Assembly: GCA_025084515.1 (NCBI GenBank)
Contig: JAJAGP010000879.1
Coordinates: forward strand, 186,001-250,000
Length of the DNA: 64,000 nt
Direction: 5' to 3'
Origin: Ancistrus triradiatus
Taxonomy: Eukaryota > Chordata > Actinopteri > Siluriformes > Loricariidae
In this document: one piece after another, positions 1 through 10,203 of the stretch
How the letters are laid out: each line of letters starts with the position of its first letter
Position numbering within the stretch: the first letter of the stretch is position 1
The notes under the pieces: model-generated
Told to the model about the DNA's origin: nothing
What the model saw: the letters and a program-made list of their open reading frames with translations, nothing else
The model's database searches: none
Translations under genes and position numbers: made by a program

Positions 1-100
1 GAGTAGAGAGAGGAGATGATGATGGGGAGAGAGATGTCACAGCTCGCTTGTCTCATGAGTGCTCCCACACACTCACTTTATATAGTTTTTTTTTGTGTAG

Positions 101-913
101 CGTAAATGTTTGTGAACCCTTTAGAAGTTTCAATATTGCTGCAGGAATATGACCTAAAACATCATCAGATTTTCACACAAGTCCTAAAAGTGGATAAAGA
201 GAACCCAGTTAAACAAATGAGACAAAAATATTATACTTGGTCATTTATTTATTGAGGAAAATGATCCAATATTACAAATTAGTCAGTGGCAAAAGTATGT
301 GACCCTCTAGGATTAGCAGTTAATTTGAAGGTGAAATTAGAGTCAGGTGTTTTCAATCAGTGGGATGACAATCAGGTGTGAGTGGGCATCCTGTTTTATT
401 TAAAGAACAGGGATCTATCAAAGTCTGCTCTGTTTGTGGAAGCGTATCATGGCACGAACAAAGGAGATTTCTGAGGACCTCAGAAAAAGAGTTGTTGATG
501 CTCATCAGGTTGGAAAAGGTTACGAAACCAGCTCTAAAGAGTTTGGACTCCACCAATCCACAGCCAGACAGATTGTGTACAAAGGGAGGAAATTCAAGAC
601 CACTGTTACCCTCCCCAGGAGTGGTCAACCAACAAAGATCACTCCAAGGGCAAGGAGTGTAATAGTTGGTGAGGTCACAAAGGACCCCAGGGTAACTTCT
701 AAGCAACCAAAGGCCTCTCTCACACTGGTTAATGTTAATGTTCATGAGTCCACCATCAGAAGAACACTGAACAACAATGGTGTGCATGGCAGGGTTGTAA
801 GGAGAAAGACACAGCTCAGGGGGGGGTCACACCAGATACTGAATGCAAAGGTTCACATACTTTTGTCACTCACTAATATGTAACATTGGATCATTTTCCT
901 CAGCAAATAAATG
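101..913 (+). mobile_element. Tc1-like element, family A, internally deleted copy 1
   Basis: The stretch carries the family A 5' terminal region, the start of a transposase gene and the 3' untranslated terminal region. The outermost bases of both ends are missing, and the right end stops inside the 3' TIR where a second copy begins. The middle of the transposase gene is deleted between about 811 and 815, joining the DNA-binding domain to the last codons and 3' flank. Flank 1-100 shows only GA-rich DNA. Orientation follows the transposase. Family A is defined here by termini ending in CACCACTG next to TA. Confidence 0.85.
449..883 (+). pseudogene. Tc1 transposase remnant, DNA-binding half only
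   Basis: The reading frame starts at the ATG of a MARTKEISEDLRKR N-terminus typical of Tc1 transposases, which bind the inverted repeats through a bipartite paired-like domain. The two helix-turn-helix segments are visible (about residues 1-55, then 65-115, including the RRTLNNNGVHG stretch). The DDE catalytic domain is absent: after RRK the frame runs into 3' untranslated sequence and ends at an accidental stop. A complete family member would be about 340 residues. I chose 449 over the in-frame ATG at 434 because the family protein starts there. Confidence 0.8.
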
Positions 914-1562
914 ACTTGAAAGTTTGTGAAACCTTTAGAATTTTCTGTATTTCTGCATAAATATGACCTAAAACATCATCAGATTTTCACACAAGTCCTA
1001 AAAGTAGATAACGAGAACCCAGTTAAACAAATGAGACAAAAATATTATACTTGGTCATTTATTTATTGAGGAAAATGATCCAATATTATATACTAATGAG
1101 TGGCAAAAGTATGTGAACCTCTAGGATTAGCAGTTAATTTGTTTTCAATCAATGGGATTACAATCAGGTGCCTGTTTTATTTAAAGAACAGGGATCTATC
1201 AAAGTCTGCTCTTCATAACACACGTTTGTGGAAGTGTATCATGGCACGAACAAAGGAGATTTCTGAGGAGCTCAGAAAAAGAGTTGTTGATGCTCATCAG
1301 GTTGCAGTTATTGCTGCACAGGGGGGTCACACCAGATACTGAAAGCAAAGGGTCATATACTTTTACCACTCACTAATATGTAATATTGGATCATTTTCCT
1401 CAATCAGTAAATGACCAAGTATAATATTTTTGTCTCATTTGTATAACTGGGTTCTCTTTATCTACTTTTAGGACTTGTGTGAAAATCTGATGACGTTTTA
1501 GGTCATATTTATGCAGAAATATAGAAAATTCTAAAGGGTTCACAAACTTTCACGCACCACTG
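914..1562 (+). mobile_element. Tc1-like element, family A, miniature copy 2
   Basis: A second family A copy follows copy 1 head-to-tail, starting inside its 5' TIR (TTGAAAGTTTGTGAAAC) and ending in a good 3' TIR with CACCACTG followed by TA at 1563-1564. Nearly the whole gene is deleted (junction near 1301), leaving a 649-bp non-autonomous derivative. The two copies share no intervening unique DNA, so they arose by tandem insertion with loss of the abutting TIR ends, or by a rearrangement. Confidence 0.85.
1241..1342 (+). pseudogene. In-frame fusion of first and last transposase codons
   Basis: This 33-codon frame begins with the family A start (MARTKEISEELRKRVVDAHQ) and continues without frameshift into the family C-terminus VAVIAAQGGHTRY and its natural stop. 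It keeps the first helix of the DNA-binding domain only, so no transposase or reliable DNA-binding activity is expected. The deletion junction shares a short GTT with both sides. It is a deletion product, probably untranslated. Confidence 0.7.
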
Positions 1563-1564
1563 TA

Positions 1565-1949
1565 CGTGAGTTTTCTGGTTTTAGTACCGAGTACTGGCAC
1601 TATCTGCTAATTGTGGTGTTAGCTCTGGCCTTTGAAAATGTGCATAGTTATAACTATTAGTACCTGCTTCTACTACTAGACATGCTCCAGGTGAGTTTAC
1701 AGACTGCATGTTTGAGAACCAGCCTCCGAGGGGCATAAAGCTGTCTGATTGCTCTCTGAGCTACCGGAACACTTGGTGTTCTTCAGGTCCGCCACCACCA
1801 TAACTACTGCCAGCACAGAGGGTGAAGGTGGCAGTCTTCAAAGTTTAGGCCCTGACATTCACCCTGAGTGAATGTCTCCATGTGGCAATTTGACAAGCCC
1901 GTCTTCTATTGTTCTGTGAGCTAATGAGACCAAAGTAAAATATTTTGGT
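1565..1949. other. No recognised feature
   Basis: No coding frame, repeat family or RNA gene was recognised. The stretch separates the tandem Tc1 copies from a small transposase scrap. Confidence 0.5.
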
Positions 1950-1956
1950 TTAAATT

Positions 1957-2030
1957 AGATGTGTTATGTCTGGAGAAAGGAAAACACTACATTCCAGCAC
2001 AAGAAGCTTATATCATCTGTGAAACATGAA
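1957..2030 (+). pseudogene. Tc1 family A transposase scrap
   Basis: About 24 codons (CYVWRKENTTFQHKKLISSV) match the middle of the family A transposase, just after the first catalytic Asp region and before the glycine-rich stretch. Both sides are unrelated, so this is a small fossil piece. It runs directly into the terminal fragment of a different TcMar family. Confidence 0.65.
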
Positions 2031-2166
2031 ATATCTTGGATTCATAGTGTCTGCAATAAAATAAAAGTAAAAGGAAATGTAAGGCACGCTGCATTTTTTA
2101 TTTTATTTATTTATTTTGTAACCATATGTTCCATTCAGTCCCGACTTTTGTTATCTGGGGTTGTCC
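2031..2166 (-). mobile_element. Terminal fragment of a TcMar (ISRm11-like) element
   Basis: The sequence from the phrase TCTGCAATAAAATAAAAG to the terminal GGGGTTGT matches the end of the copy at 50290-50653 and resembles the termini of the fish TcMar group whose ends read TACAACCCC. No coding sequence is left. Confidence 0.55.
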
Positions 2167-2169
2167 AGG

Positions 2170-3000
2170 TGGTGAGTCACTACAGTAGGAACAGAAAGTG
2201 ACTCCAGATGAGACAGGGTAGTGTATCAGGATCTTGCACCAGTATTGGTTTGCTAATCACCATTCATTAATCCAGCCACATTGAAACCGGATTGTGTGAA
2301 ATGTCAAGGATTTGCAGGGAATTGTTGCGAAATATCCTTGATGTGCACTTGCAACTGTCCTTAAGTGCACACAGGGGGCACTCTTGAACGTCCCTTTAAA
2401 GAAAGAGAGATAAAAAAGGTCCTACACCCTCGCCCACCTAAGCAAGGATTCATTTATTAAACCAATTTATGCCCAGGCTGTCCTTGAGGCTAATTCTGCA
2501 TTCATACAGCATTTCCTTATTATATAAAAGTGAGCTGCCGTAGCTCAGCGAGATGAAAGAAAGTGCTGCTTTTTGGAAAGGTTTTTAAGGCTCTGCCACT
2601 GGAACGGGATCATTTAATGTGACCTTACAGTCAAAGCGCTACATCATCCCATATACTGTTTAATTAAACTGCACAGAAAGCCGTGTTCAGTTTCATAGGT
2701 CAGCAGCAGGAGGTAAAATGGACTGCTGTGTCTCAGACTAGCTGGAAAACTTCAAAGTTGTAACTCAGTTTTAATAGCAGACTGCAGAGGACTGGTTTAA
2801 TAAGACTTCCCTTCAAGAAATGTCAGAAAATACTCTATATGCGAAAAATGTGCGTTCAACAGCGAGTGCCTGAATTTAATGCAACACTAGGCTTAAATAA
2901 GAAAGGATGAAAATACAAGCATTATCAAAAAGGATACAGCCATTGAAAGGTGGAGAATTGTGGCCATAAAGGGCTTCACATGGTTTGAAACATGGAGTGT
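2170..3000. other. No recognised feature
   Basis: AT-rich DNA without a supported gene or repeat. Short open frames here have no recognisable protein features. Confidence 0.5.
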
Positions 3001-3082
3001 GTTTACATGCACTTAATAATCCGATCATAGTCAGATTTCTGCAGTTATCTGGTTAGTCAAGTGGTCAGGTATACAGCATACT

Positions 3083-3308
3083 CCCATCTAGAAATCAGAT
3101 TAAGAAATCCTATAGAAATAGCTGGATTTTACTCCAGTAATCGGATTACTCGTTGCATGTATACCAGATACTGGATTATAATCGGTGTTTACAGACTGCG
3201 CATGTGCTCGAGCGTTACCCCACAGCTGGCAGGTACGTGTATTTCTAAAGGCGTGGCTTTATTTGGTGTCTTTCCGTAGATATTAGCATTTTTCTCACTG
3301 GATCTGGC
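3083..3308. repeat. Direct repeat copy 1 (offset about 404 bp)
   Basis: From CCCATCTAGAAATCAG to CTCACTGGATCTGG this matches 3487-3711 closely, with scattered substitutions only. Both copies are open in one frame (SHLEIRLRNPI...), because they are recent duplicates rather than because of coding constraint. Confidence 0.85.
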
Positions 3309-3486
3309 AACCCTGGAATTAAACACGGCATGGAATTAAAGGCAGCGAAAAAATCAAGTAAAGTACAGAGTCTTCAAAATACTTTGAAATACTCGTTCAT
3401 CATTACTTACCACCTCTGCTTGGCACAAGGTCTGCCACCAAATACCAATCAGGCATGGATGAAACAAGAGTGTATCTAAGTATTTC

Positions 3487-3711
3487 CCATCTGGAAATCA
3501 GATTAAGAAATCCTATAGGAAGAGCTGGATTTTACTCCAGTTATCGGATTACTCGTTGCATGTATACCAGATACTGGATTATAATCGGTGTTTACAGGCT
3601 GCGCATGTGCACGAGCGTTACCCCACGGCTGGCAGGTCCGTGTATTTCTAAAGGCGTGACTTTATTTGGTGTCTTTCCATAGATTTTAGCATTTTTTCTC
3701 ATTGGATCTGG
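3487..3711. repeat. Direct repeat copy 2
   Basis: Second copy of the unit at 3083-3308. Sequence between the copies (about 3310-3480) is unrelated to the unit. Confidence 0.85.
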
Positions 3712-4333
3712 ATCTATCCCTAATCCTAACCCATGTTGCACTCTGAAACGCAGTATATACTTGAGAAAACAAAGAATTTGATGATTTAATATTAAAGTTC
3801 AAAGTTTATGTCACATATTTTTGTGAGATTATTGGTTTGCAAAGTAGAAATCTGATTACTGCCTGGGCCAGAGGTTTCTCATTACCTGATTACTCTGGTG
3901 CATGCATAATCCTTGATTGGATTACTGACAAAATCTGATTTTCTGCAGTTACCAAATTATTAAGGGCATGTAGATGCACTCAATGTTGTGTCTACTGTGT
4001 GCCAAGAAAAGCACACCATTACAACGGCACCACCTGTTCGAAGTTTCGACCTAAGACAGGAATCCATGGATTTAAAGTATGGTGTTCAGACCAAATTTTG
4101 ACCAGAGCGTCTGCATGTCACAGCAGAAAGCAATATTTCTTATTATAAGTGACTTTTAGTCCAGTATTAGTGAATCTGTGACCAGTCTGACATCAAATTC
4201 TCAATCTTGGCTTATAAAAGTGGAAACCAATGTTACTCTTAAAGGGCCACACATGGTTAGAAACAATACTTCGATAAACTGTTGTTTTAAACAACGATAA
4301 ACTGTGGTATTTGGTGGCAGACAGTGGTTTCTT

Positions 4334-4487
4334 CCATATAACATTTAGGGAGTTTTTCCTTGCCACTGCTGTTCTAGGCTCAGTTTGGTATTGGCCTTAC
4401 GACTTAGAAGATAATGTAAATTTGTAAAGCTGCTTTGAGACAATTCTCCATTGTAAAATGCACTATAGAAATAAAGCTGACTTGTCT
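4334..4487 (+). repeat. 3' tail of interspersed repeat family R1
   Basis: Reads from TTTAGGGAGTTTTTCCTTGC through AAAGCTGCTTTGAGACAA to CACTATAGAAATAAAGC. The same tail occurs at 29195-29312 and 50160-50305 (+), and inverted at 27985, 37797 and 42976. The end resembles fish LINE/SINE 3' ends that finish in a TATAxAAATAAA-type motif. No front half is present here. Confidence 0.7.
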
Positions 4488-4489
4488 AC

Positions 4490-5526
4490 ATTTCCTAAGA
4501 AAAATCTGTATTCTTTATTCACCACTTTTTCAAAATAGGCTCATGAGTTTAGCTTTTATAAGTCTACTTTTTATCTATTATGTTTATTTTTTATTTATTT
4601 TATTATTTAAGCAATTCTAGCCAGGCACCTAATGAAACAAAAATCGGAGTCAGAATCAAATCCTGTGATTGGCTGCTTTTACTGCTTACATCCCCCAGCA
4701 GTGATTAGGCAGGAAAAACAAGAAAGGCAGAGAGCTGAAACAATGGAATCCCAAAAAAGCGACAGCGTAGAGTCAGTCCCCAATTCGGACGGTGCATCAC
4801 AAATAAAAACTCATCCGTGATATTACTTGAAGAAATTATTTGCTCCGTCAACAAATATATATTGGCAGATGCAACTCAGTTTGTGTCTCCCAAAGTAATA
4901 AGAGCTCATTGCATTTTAAAATTCACTGTTGAATTTGAAAAAGCACATTGAAGTACAGGTAAGTAAATTTTTTACTTGGGTCATTACTGCAATTAAACTC
5001 AGAACATTTATAAATTATAAAGTCTTTCTGAGACTTTTTAATGTTCAACAAAATGCATTCTACTCCAAAGAATAACTGTATATAATTTAGATTATTTTAG
5101 TTCATCAGACACGAAAGGTTTTTCCATGTCTTTAGGATGGTGAATTTATTTATGTGATGAATATAGAGGTATATTAAAAAATATATATTTCTAAAAGTTT
5201 TGCATTTATTGTGTATTTATTTAATGAAGCGGTGTAGTGGAGAATTTAAAAGAAAAACTGATATAAAAAAATCATTAAAGCTGCAGTTTGTTGGACTAAA
5301 ATGCAGTGACGGGTTTCAGTCGATGACAACTATAGGTTGGACTAAATATCATGATTTACTTCATTAATATTACCATGTCTATTTATGAGAGATTTAACAG
5401 CATTTTTTTGAAATGCAAAGTATTTTGGATATTTTGGTTCCTCATGTCTGAAAAGGTTTTGATTTTGTTTTCGCTGTGTTTAGTTAAAGATGTTAAGGTC
5501 ATTTGTATGATATTTAAACAAATCAT
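4490..5526. other. No supported gene; one short acidic frame
   Basis: AT-rich stretch. A 62-residue frame at 4632-4820 (contains MESQKSDSVESVPNSDGA) is hydrophilic but matches no family I know, and a CAGGTAAGTAA donor-like site lies near 4960. Without homology I do not call a gene. Confidence 0.4.
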
Positions 5527-5528
5527 TA

Positions 5529-7085
5529 CAGTGGTGCTTGACCGTTTATGAACCCTTTAGATTTTTCTATATTTCTGCATAAATCATCAGATTTTCACAC
5601 GTCCTAAAAGTAGATGCAGAGAACCTGATTAAACAAATGACACAAAAATATTATACTTGGTAATTTATTGATTGAGGAAAATGATCCAATATTACATATT
5701 AGTGAGTTTCAAAAGTATGTGACCCTTTGCTTTCAGTATCTGGTGTGACCCCCCTGTGCAGCAATAACTGCAGCTAAACATTTCCTGTAGCTGTTGATCA
5801 GTCCTGCACACCGGCTTGGAGGAATTTTAGCCCATTCCTCCATACAGAACAGCTTCAGCTCTGGGATGTTGGTGGGTTTCCTCACATTAGCTGCTCGCTT
5901 CAGGTCCTTCCACAAACATTAAGGCCAGGACTTTGACTTGGCCATTCCAAAACATGAACTTTATTCTTCTGTAACCATTCTTTGGTAGAACGACTTGTGT
6001 GCTTAGTGGTCTTGCTGCATGACCCACCTTCTCTTGAGATTCAGTTCATGGACAGATGTCCTGACATTTTCCTTTAGAATTCTCTGATATCATTCAGAAA
6101 TTCATTGTTCCATCAATGATGGGCAAGCCGTCCTGCCCAGATGCAGCAAAAACAGGCCCAAACCATGATACTACCACCACCATGTGTCACAGATGGGATA
6201 AGGTTCTTATGCTGGAATGCTGTGGTTTTCCCTTTCTCTAAATATAACCCTTTTTCTTTTAAACCAAAGTTCGATTTTGGTCTCATCCGTCCACAAAACA
6301 TTCTTCCAATAGCCTTCTGGCTCATCCACGTGATCTTTAGCAAACTTCAGACAAACAGCAATGTTCTTTCTGGAGAGCAGTGGCTTTCTCCTTGCAGCCC
6401 TGCCATGCACACCATTGTTGTTCTGTGTTCTTCTGATGGTGGATTCATGAACATTAACATTAGCCAATGTGAGAGAGGCCTTCAGTTGCTTAGAAGTTAC
6501 CCTGGCGTCCTTTGTGACCTCACTAACTATTACATGCCTTGCTCTTGGAGTGATCTTTGTTGGTCTACCACTCCTGGGGAGGGTAACAATGGTCTTGAAT
6601 TTCCTCCATTTGTACACAATCTGTCTGACTGTGGATTGGTGGAGTCCAAACTCTTTAGAGATGGTTTTGTAACCTTTTCCAGCCTGATGAGCATCAACAA
6701 CTCTTTTGCTGAGCTCCTCAGAAATCTCCTTTGTTCATACCATGATACACTTCCACAAACATGTCTTGTGAAGAGCTCCCTGTTCTTTAAATAAAACAGG
6801 GTGCCCACTCACACCTGATTGTCATCCCATTGATTGAAAACACCTGACTCTAATTTCATTCTCAAATTAACTACTAATCCTAGAGGTTCACATACTTTTG
6901 CCACTCACTAATATGTACTATTGGATCATTTTCCTCAATAAATAAATGATCAAGTATAATATTTTTGTCTCATTTGTGTAACTGGGTTCTCTTTATCTAC
7001 TTTTAGGGCTGGTGTGAAAATCTGATGATGTTTATGCAGAAATATAGAAAATTCTAAAGGTTTCATAAACTTTTAAGCACCACTG
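5529..7085 (-). mobile_element. Near full-length Tc1-like element, family A
   Basis: A 1557-bp element bounded by inverted ends CAGTGGTGCTTG and TAAGCACCACTG, with TA dinucleotides at 5527-5528 and 7086-7087 as expected for Tc1/mariner insertion. About 200 bp of terminal sequence flanks a minus-strand transposase gene. It is the most complete family A copy here, but the gene is inactivated and it could move only if transposase were supplied elsewhere. Confidence 0.92.
5733..6743 (-). pseudogene. Tc1 family A transposase, inactivated
   Basis: The natural start lies at 6741-6743, but codon 3 is TGA (CGA in the sister copies at 449 and 1241, a CpG-type change). The frame then reads through the paired-like DNA-binding domain (KWRKFKTIVTLPRSGRPTKI) to the first catalytic motif WTDETKIE. 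Further frameshifts follow; the segment with GGGSIMVWACF lies in another frame. Near 6030 a short deletion follows the second Asp codon, and near 5920 the codons normally holding the catalytic Glu (PIEM) are missing. The C-terminus ends in AAVIAAQGGHTRY. DD34E chemistry is impossible. Confidence 0.9.
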
Positions 7086-7144
7086 TATGCAGCCTCAGTG
7101 TCATGTATCTGTACCTCTTACCCTCAATAAAAGACGTCCTGCTT

Positions 7145-7312
7145 CAAATATTGAGTTATATAGAAATACTTTTACTATTTTTTACTTTAGTACATTTAGT
7201 AGCATGTACGTTTACACTTCTACTTCAGTAAAATATTTAAGCCATACTTCAACTTTTACTTGAGTATTTTTTATCAGATTATTGGTAATTTAACTTAAGT
7301 AAAGAAACTTCC
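7145..7312. repeat. Fragment of an ACTTxAGTA-rich fish repeat
   Basis: Dense TACTTTAGTACATTTAG, CTACTTCAGTAAAATATTTAA and TTTTACTTGAGTA motifs resemble a non-autonomous DNA element widespread in teleosts. Ends and target duplications are not visible. Confidence 0.45.
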
Positions 7313-8623
7313 ATAACTTCTGCCACATCCGGTGCCAAGGTAAGCAAACCATTGCGACAGTAACTGTTGGAAGTTTTGATTAATTTGGTGTTCAGACCTA
7401 ATTCTAGGTATACTACCTGCATGTCATCATTGTTAGTGACACTTAGTCTGGGTTTAGTGAAATTTTGTCCATTTGGCCTCAACAACTCAATCTTGGCTGA
7501 CAGAAGTGGAAACCAGGGTTACTGTTGTAGCCTGTCTGCCTCAAGGTTTTTGTACTCAGAGATGCTTTGTGGATACATTTTTATAAACAGTGCTTATTCG
7601 CATTACTATAGAGTATCTACGTGTGTGCCTCTGTGTTTGGTTCCAACATCCATGTCAAAGCTTACATTTTCCTCGTTAATTAAAGCTCATGAATTTATGC
7701 TGCTTGACTAAGAAATGTAATAACTAGAGGTGTATAATGATAGACGTGTACAGTTCAGTGCCAACGTTTGCATAGCCTTGCTGAATAAAGCCATAAAAGC
7801 AGCAAGACAAATTACGGCAGTCATTTTGGAGGCGGATAATGATGGAAATACGAAGAGTTTTGGCTTGGCATAAAACTTCTTACATTTGCTTGTTATTAAA
7901 GTAGCAAGTAGGCATGTGTGTCGGTCAATGATGACTAAACAATGGTGCCATTTCAAATATTCCCCAAGCCGTAGTTACCATGGAAACTCTCTGTAGTTCA
8001 GTATAATAACCCAGTGAGAGCCAACAGAAGGCGCAAAAACAAAAATCTACAATCGCTGGGACCAAAGCCAAATTAAATATCAGTTAATAACGAAAGGGGA
8101 AATGTCAAAATCCTTCGCCTTTTTCACGTAATTATGTAGAACACAGATTTAGACTTTGTTGTATTTATTTATATAGACCTTTAAAAAAATCTTGAATCAG
8201 CTTTGCAGAAATCCAGCTCCAAACCACTAACGAGTTCGGGTATCACTAATAAAGAAGGGTCATTTATGCAGCGAGCTTTTTTGTTGGTACAGAAGCTACT
8301 TAGAAAGTAAAATCTAAGAGTTATTGGTATTAAGAGTTCCACATCCCCATCAATGGTATTCTAAATTCTGCTGGCTCTACCCCTCTGATGGTTGGCAGGC
8401 CATGGCAGCGCCACCTCAGGTGTCACCTTGGCGTCCGTGCTGCACAAGGCTAGGACATGGTCGAGCAGAAATCCATTTCCATTATCAGGAGAGCATACAG
8501 GAGGCTGATGCTCAAGAAGGGATTGGAAGTGAGCCAGACAGTGAAAGGGGAAAAAGAAAAGTAACAGTCAGCGGGTTTGAACAGTTCATTTTCTTCACAC
8601 CTTTGAGCCTCTTGCTGCCAAAA

Positions 8624-8627
<4 letters not shown>
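7313..8627. other. No supported gene
   Basis: Several short frames occur (for example 7367-7711, and 8324-8680 running into the CA repeat) but none shows a domain, signal peptide or bounded exon. Part near 8330-8570 is GC-richer than its neighbours. Confidence 0.45.

Positions 8628-8674
<47 letters not shown>
8628..8674. repeat. (CA)n microsatellite
   Basis: About 23 uninterrupted CA dinucleotides. Confidence 0.97.
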
Positions 8675-8677
<3 letters not shown>

Positions 8678-8809
8678 TGAGTACTCAGTGCTTAGGGATT
8701 TTGTATTCCCAACAACACCTGAGGAGATCCAAGCTTCATTATATCAAATAACTTGTTAATTAGTTATCATCTGATAACTAACTGATTTAGCTCATTTAAC
8801 ACTTGAGTA

Positions 8810-9147
8810 CACTGACCGGCCACTTCACTACTTACAATTGTTTAAATGCTCATTATTGCAATTATCTAATCAGCCAATCACATGGAAGAAACTCAGTGCA
8901 TTTAGGTATGTAGACATGATCTAGATGAGCTAAAGTTCAAACCAAGCATCAGAACGAGGAAGAAGGATGATTCAGGTGACTTTGATTTAAGTGACATGGT
9001 TGTTGGTCTGAGTTTTTCAGAAACTGCTGATCTACTGGAATTTTCACACACAGCGCCATCTCTAGGGTTTACAAAGAATGGCCAATTGCCTTGCTGATGC
9101 AGACTGGTACGAACTGATAGAAAGGTAACAGTAACTCAAACAAGTCT
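8810..9147 (+). mobile_element. Tc1-like family B, 5' fragment
   Basis: Starts after TA with CACTGACCGGCCACTTCA, a terminus resembling the fish Tc1-like family whose ends read ACTCACCGGCCACTTTATT. It runs through the transposase start region (GAxGAAGAAxGxTGATT, then TTCAGAAACTGCTGATC) and breaks off after about 340 bp, with small deletions. Longer family B sequence lies at 51250-52036. Confidence 0.75.
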
Positions 9148-9305
9148 GCAGGTCTGTCCTGTTAGAAATTACCCGTTCTGCGTTGTGTTCACTCTCCTCC
9201 AAAACAAACGACTGCGGGTATTTTGCTACACAATGAAATAGATGATAGAGTGTAATATTAAACAAGAGATGGCGATCAAGAGGCAATATATATAAAAAGA
9301 CTGGG

Positions 9306-10199
9306 CACAACAACATCCAAAGAACTGCAGGCCTCACTTGCCCCAGTTAAGGTCAGTGTTCATGCCTCCACCATAAGAAAGAGACTGGGCAAAAATGGCC
9401 TCCATGGCAGAGTTCCAAAACGAAAACCAGTGCTGAGCAAAAAGAACATTAAAGCTCATCTCAATATTTCCAGAACACATCTTGATGATCCCCAAGACTT
9501 TTGGGAAAATATTCTGTTTACTGACGAGACAAAAGTTGAACTCTTTGCAAGGTGTGTGTCCCATTACATCTGGTGTAAAAGTAACACAGCATTTCAGAAA
9601 AGAACATTATTCCAACAGTAACATATGGTGGTGGTAGTGTGATGGTCTGGGGCTGCTTTGCTGCTTCAGGACCTGGAAGACTTGCTGTGATAAATGGAAC
9701 TATGAATTCTGCTGTCTACCAAGAAATCCTGAAGGAGAATGTCCGGCCATCTGTTGGTGACCTCAAGCTGAAACGAAATTTGGTTCTGCAGCAGGACAAT
9801 GATCCAAAACACAGCAGCAAGTCCACCTCTGAATGGCTGAAGAAAAACAAAATGAAGACTTTGGAGTGGCCTAGTCAAAGTCCTGACCTGAATCCTATTG
9901 AGATGCTGTGGCATGACCTTAAAAAGGCTGTTCATGCTGGAAAACCCTCCAGTGTGGCTGAATAACAACAATTCTGCAAAGATGAGTGGCCCAAATTTCT
10001 CCACAACGCTGTAAAAGACTCATTGCAAGTTATCACAAACGCTTGGTTGCAGTTGTTGCTGTTAAGGGTGGCCCAACCAGTTATTAGGTTTTGGGGGCAA
10101 TCACTTTTTCACTTTTTATTTTTTTTCTCCCTTAATAATAAACACCTTCATTTAAAAACTGTCAAAAACAGGGCAAACACTTTTTCACACCACTGTGTA
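9306..10199 (+). mobile_element. Tc1-like family C, 5'-truncated element
   Basis: The left end is truncated within the DNA-binding region. The right side continues through the C-terminus and 3' untranslated region to a terminus reading CTTTTTCACACCACTGTG next to TA. It lies directly upstream of family D, only four bases before that element's TA. Confidence 0.85.
9351..10087 (+). pseudogene. Tc1 family C transposase remnant, DD34E residues retained
   Basis: The frame begins in the second DNA-binding subdomain and continues to the catalytic region. The first Asp sits in FTDETKVE (about 9520), the second in QQDNDPKH (about 9800) and the Glu in PIEMLW (about 9900), with 34 residues between the second Asp and the Glu, the canonical Tc1 spacing. 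Between 9600 and 9640 the reading frame shifts, and at 9963-9965 a TAA interrupts an otherwise open frame that continues QQFCKDEWPKFLHN to the C-terminus. The N-terminal third is missing, so the protein is dead despite intact catalytic motifs. Confidence 0.88.
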
Positions 10200-10203
10200 C
10201 ATA

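Larger units (their letters stand above)
3001..3985. mobile_element. Non-autonomous TIR element with internal duplication
   Basis: The left end (TTTACATGCACTTAATAAT) and the right end read in reverse (CTACATGCCCTTAATAAT) form imperfect inverted repeats, each followed by a CAGATTT..CTGCAGTTA motif, which marks a DNA transposon. There is no transposase frame. Inside lie two direct copies of a unit of about 235 bp. Target duplications could not be fixed with confidence. The superfamily is not assigned. Confidence 0.6.

Noticed and set aside
353..787. 144-residue minus-strand frame
   Set aside because: Antisense shadow of the transposase DNA-binding domain at 449-883.
6141..6794. 217-residue plus-strand open frame, the longest in the window
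   Set aside because: It is the antisense of the Tc1 family A transposase pseudogene.
8324..8680. 118-residue protein
   Set aside because: Ends in translated CA repeats and has no recognisable domain.
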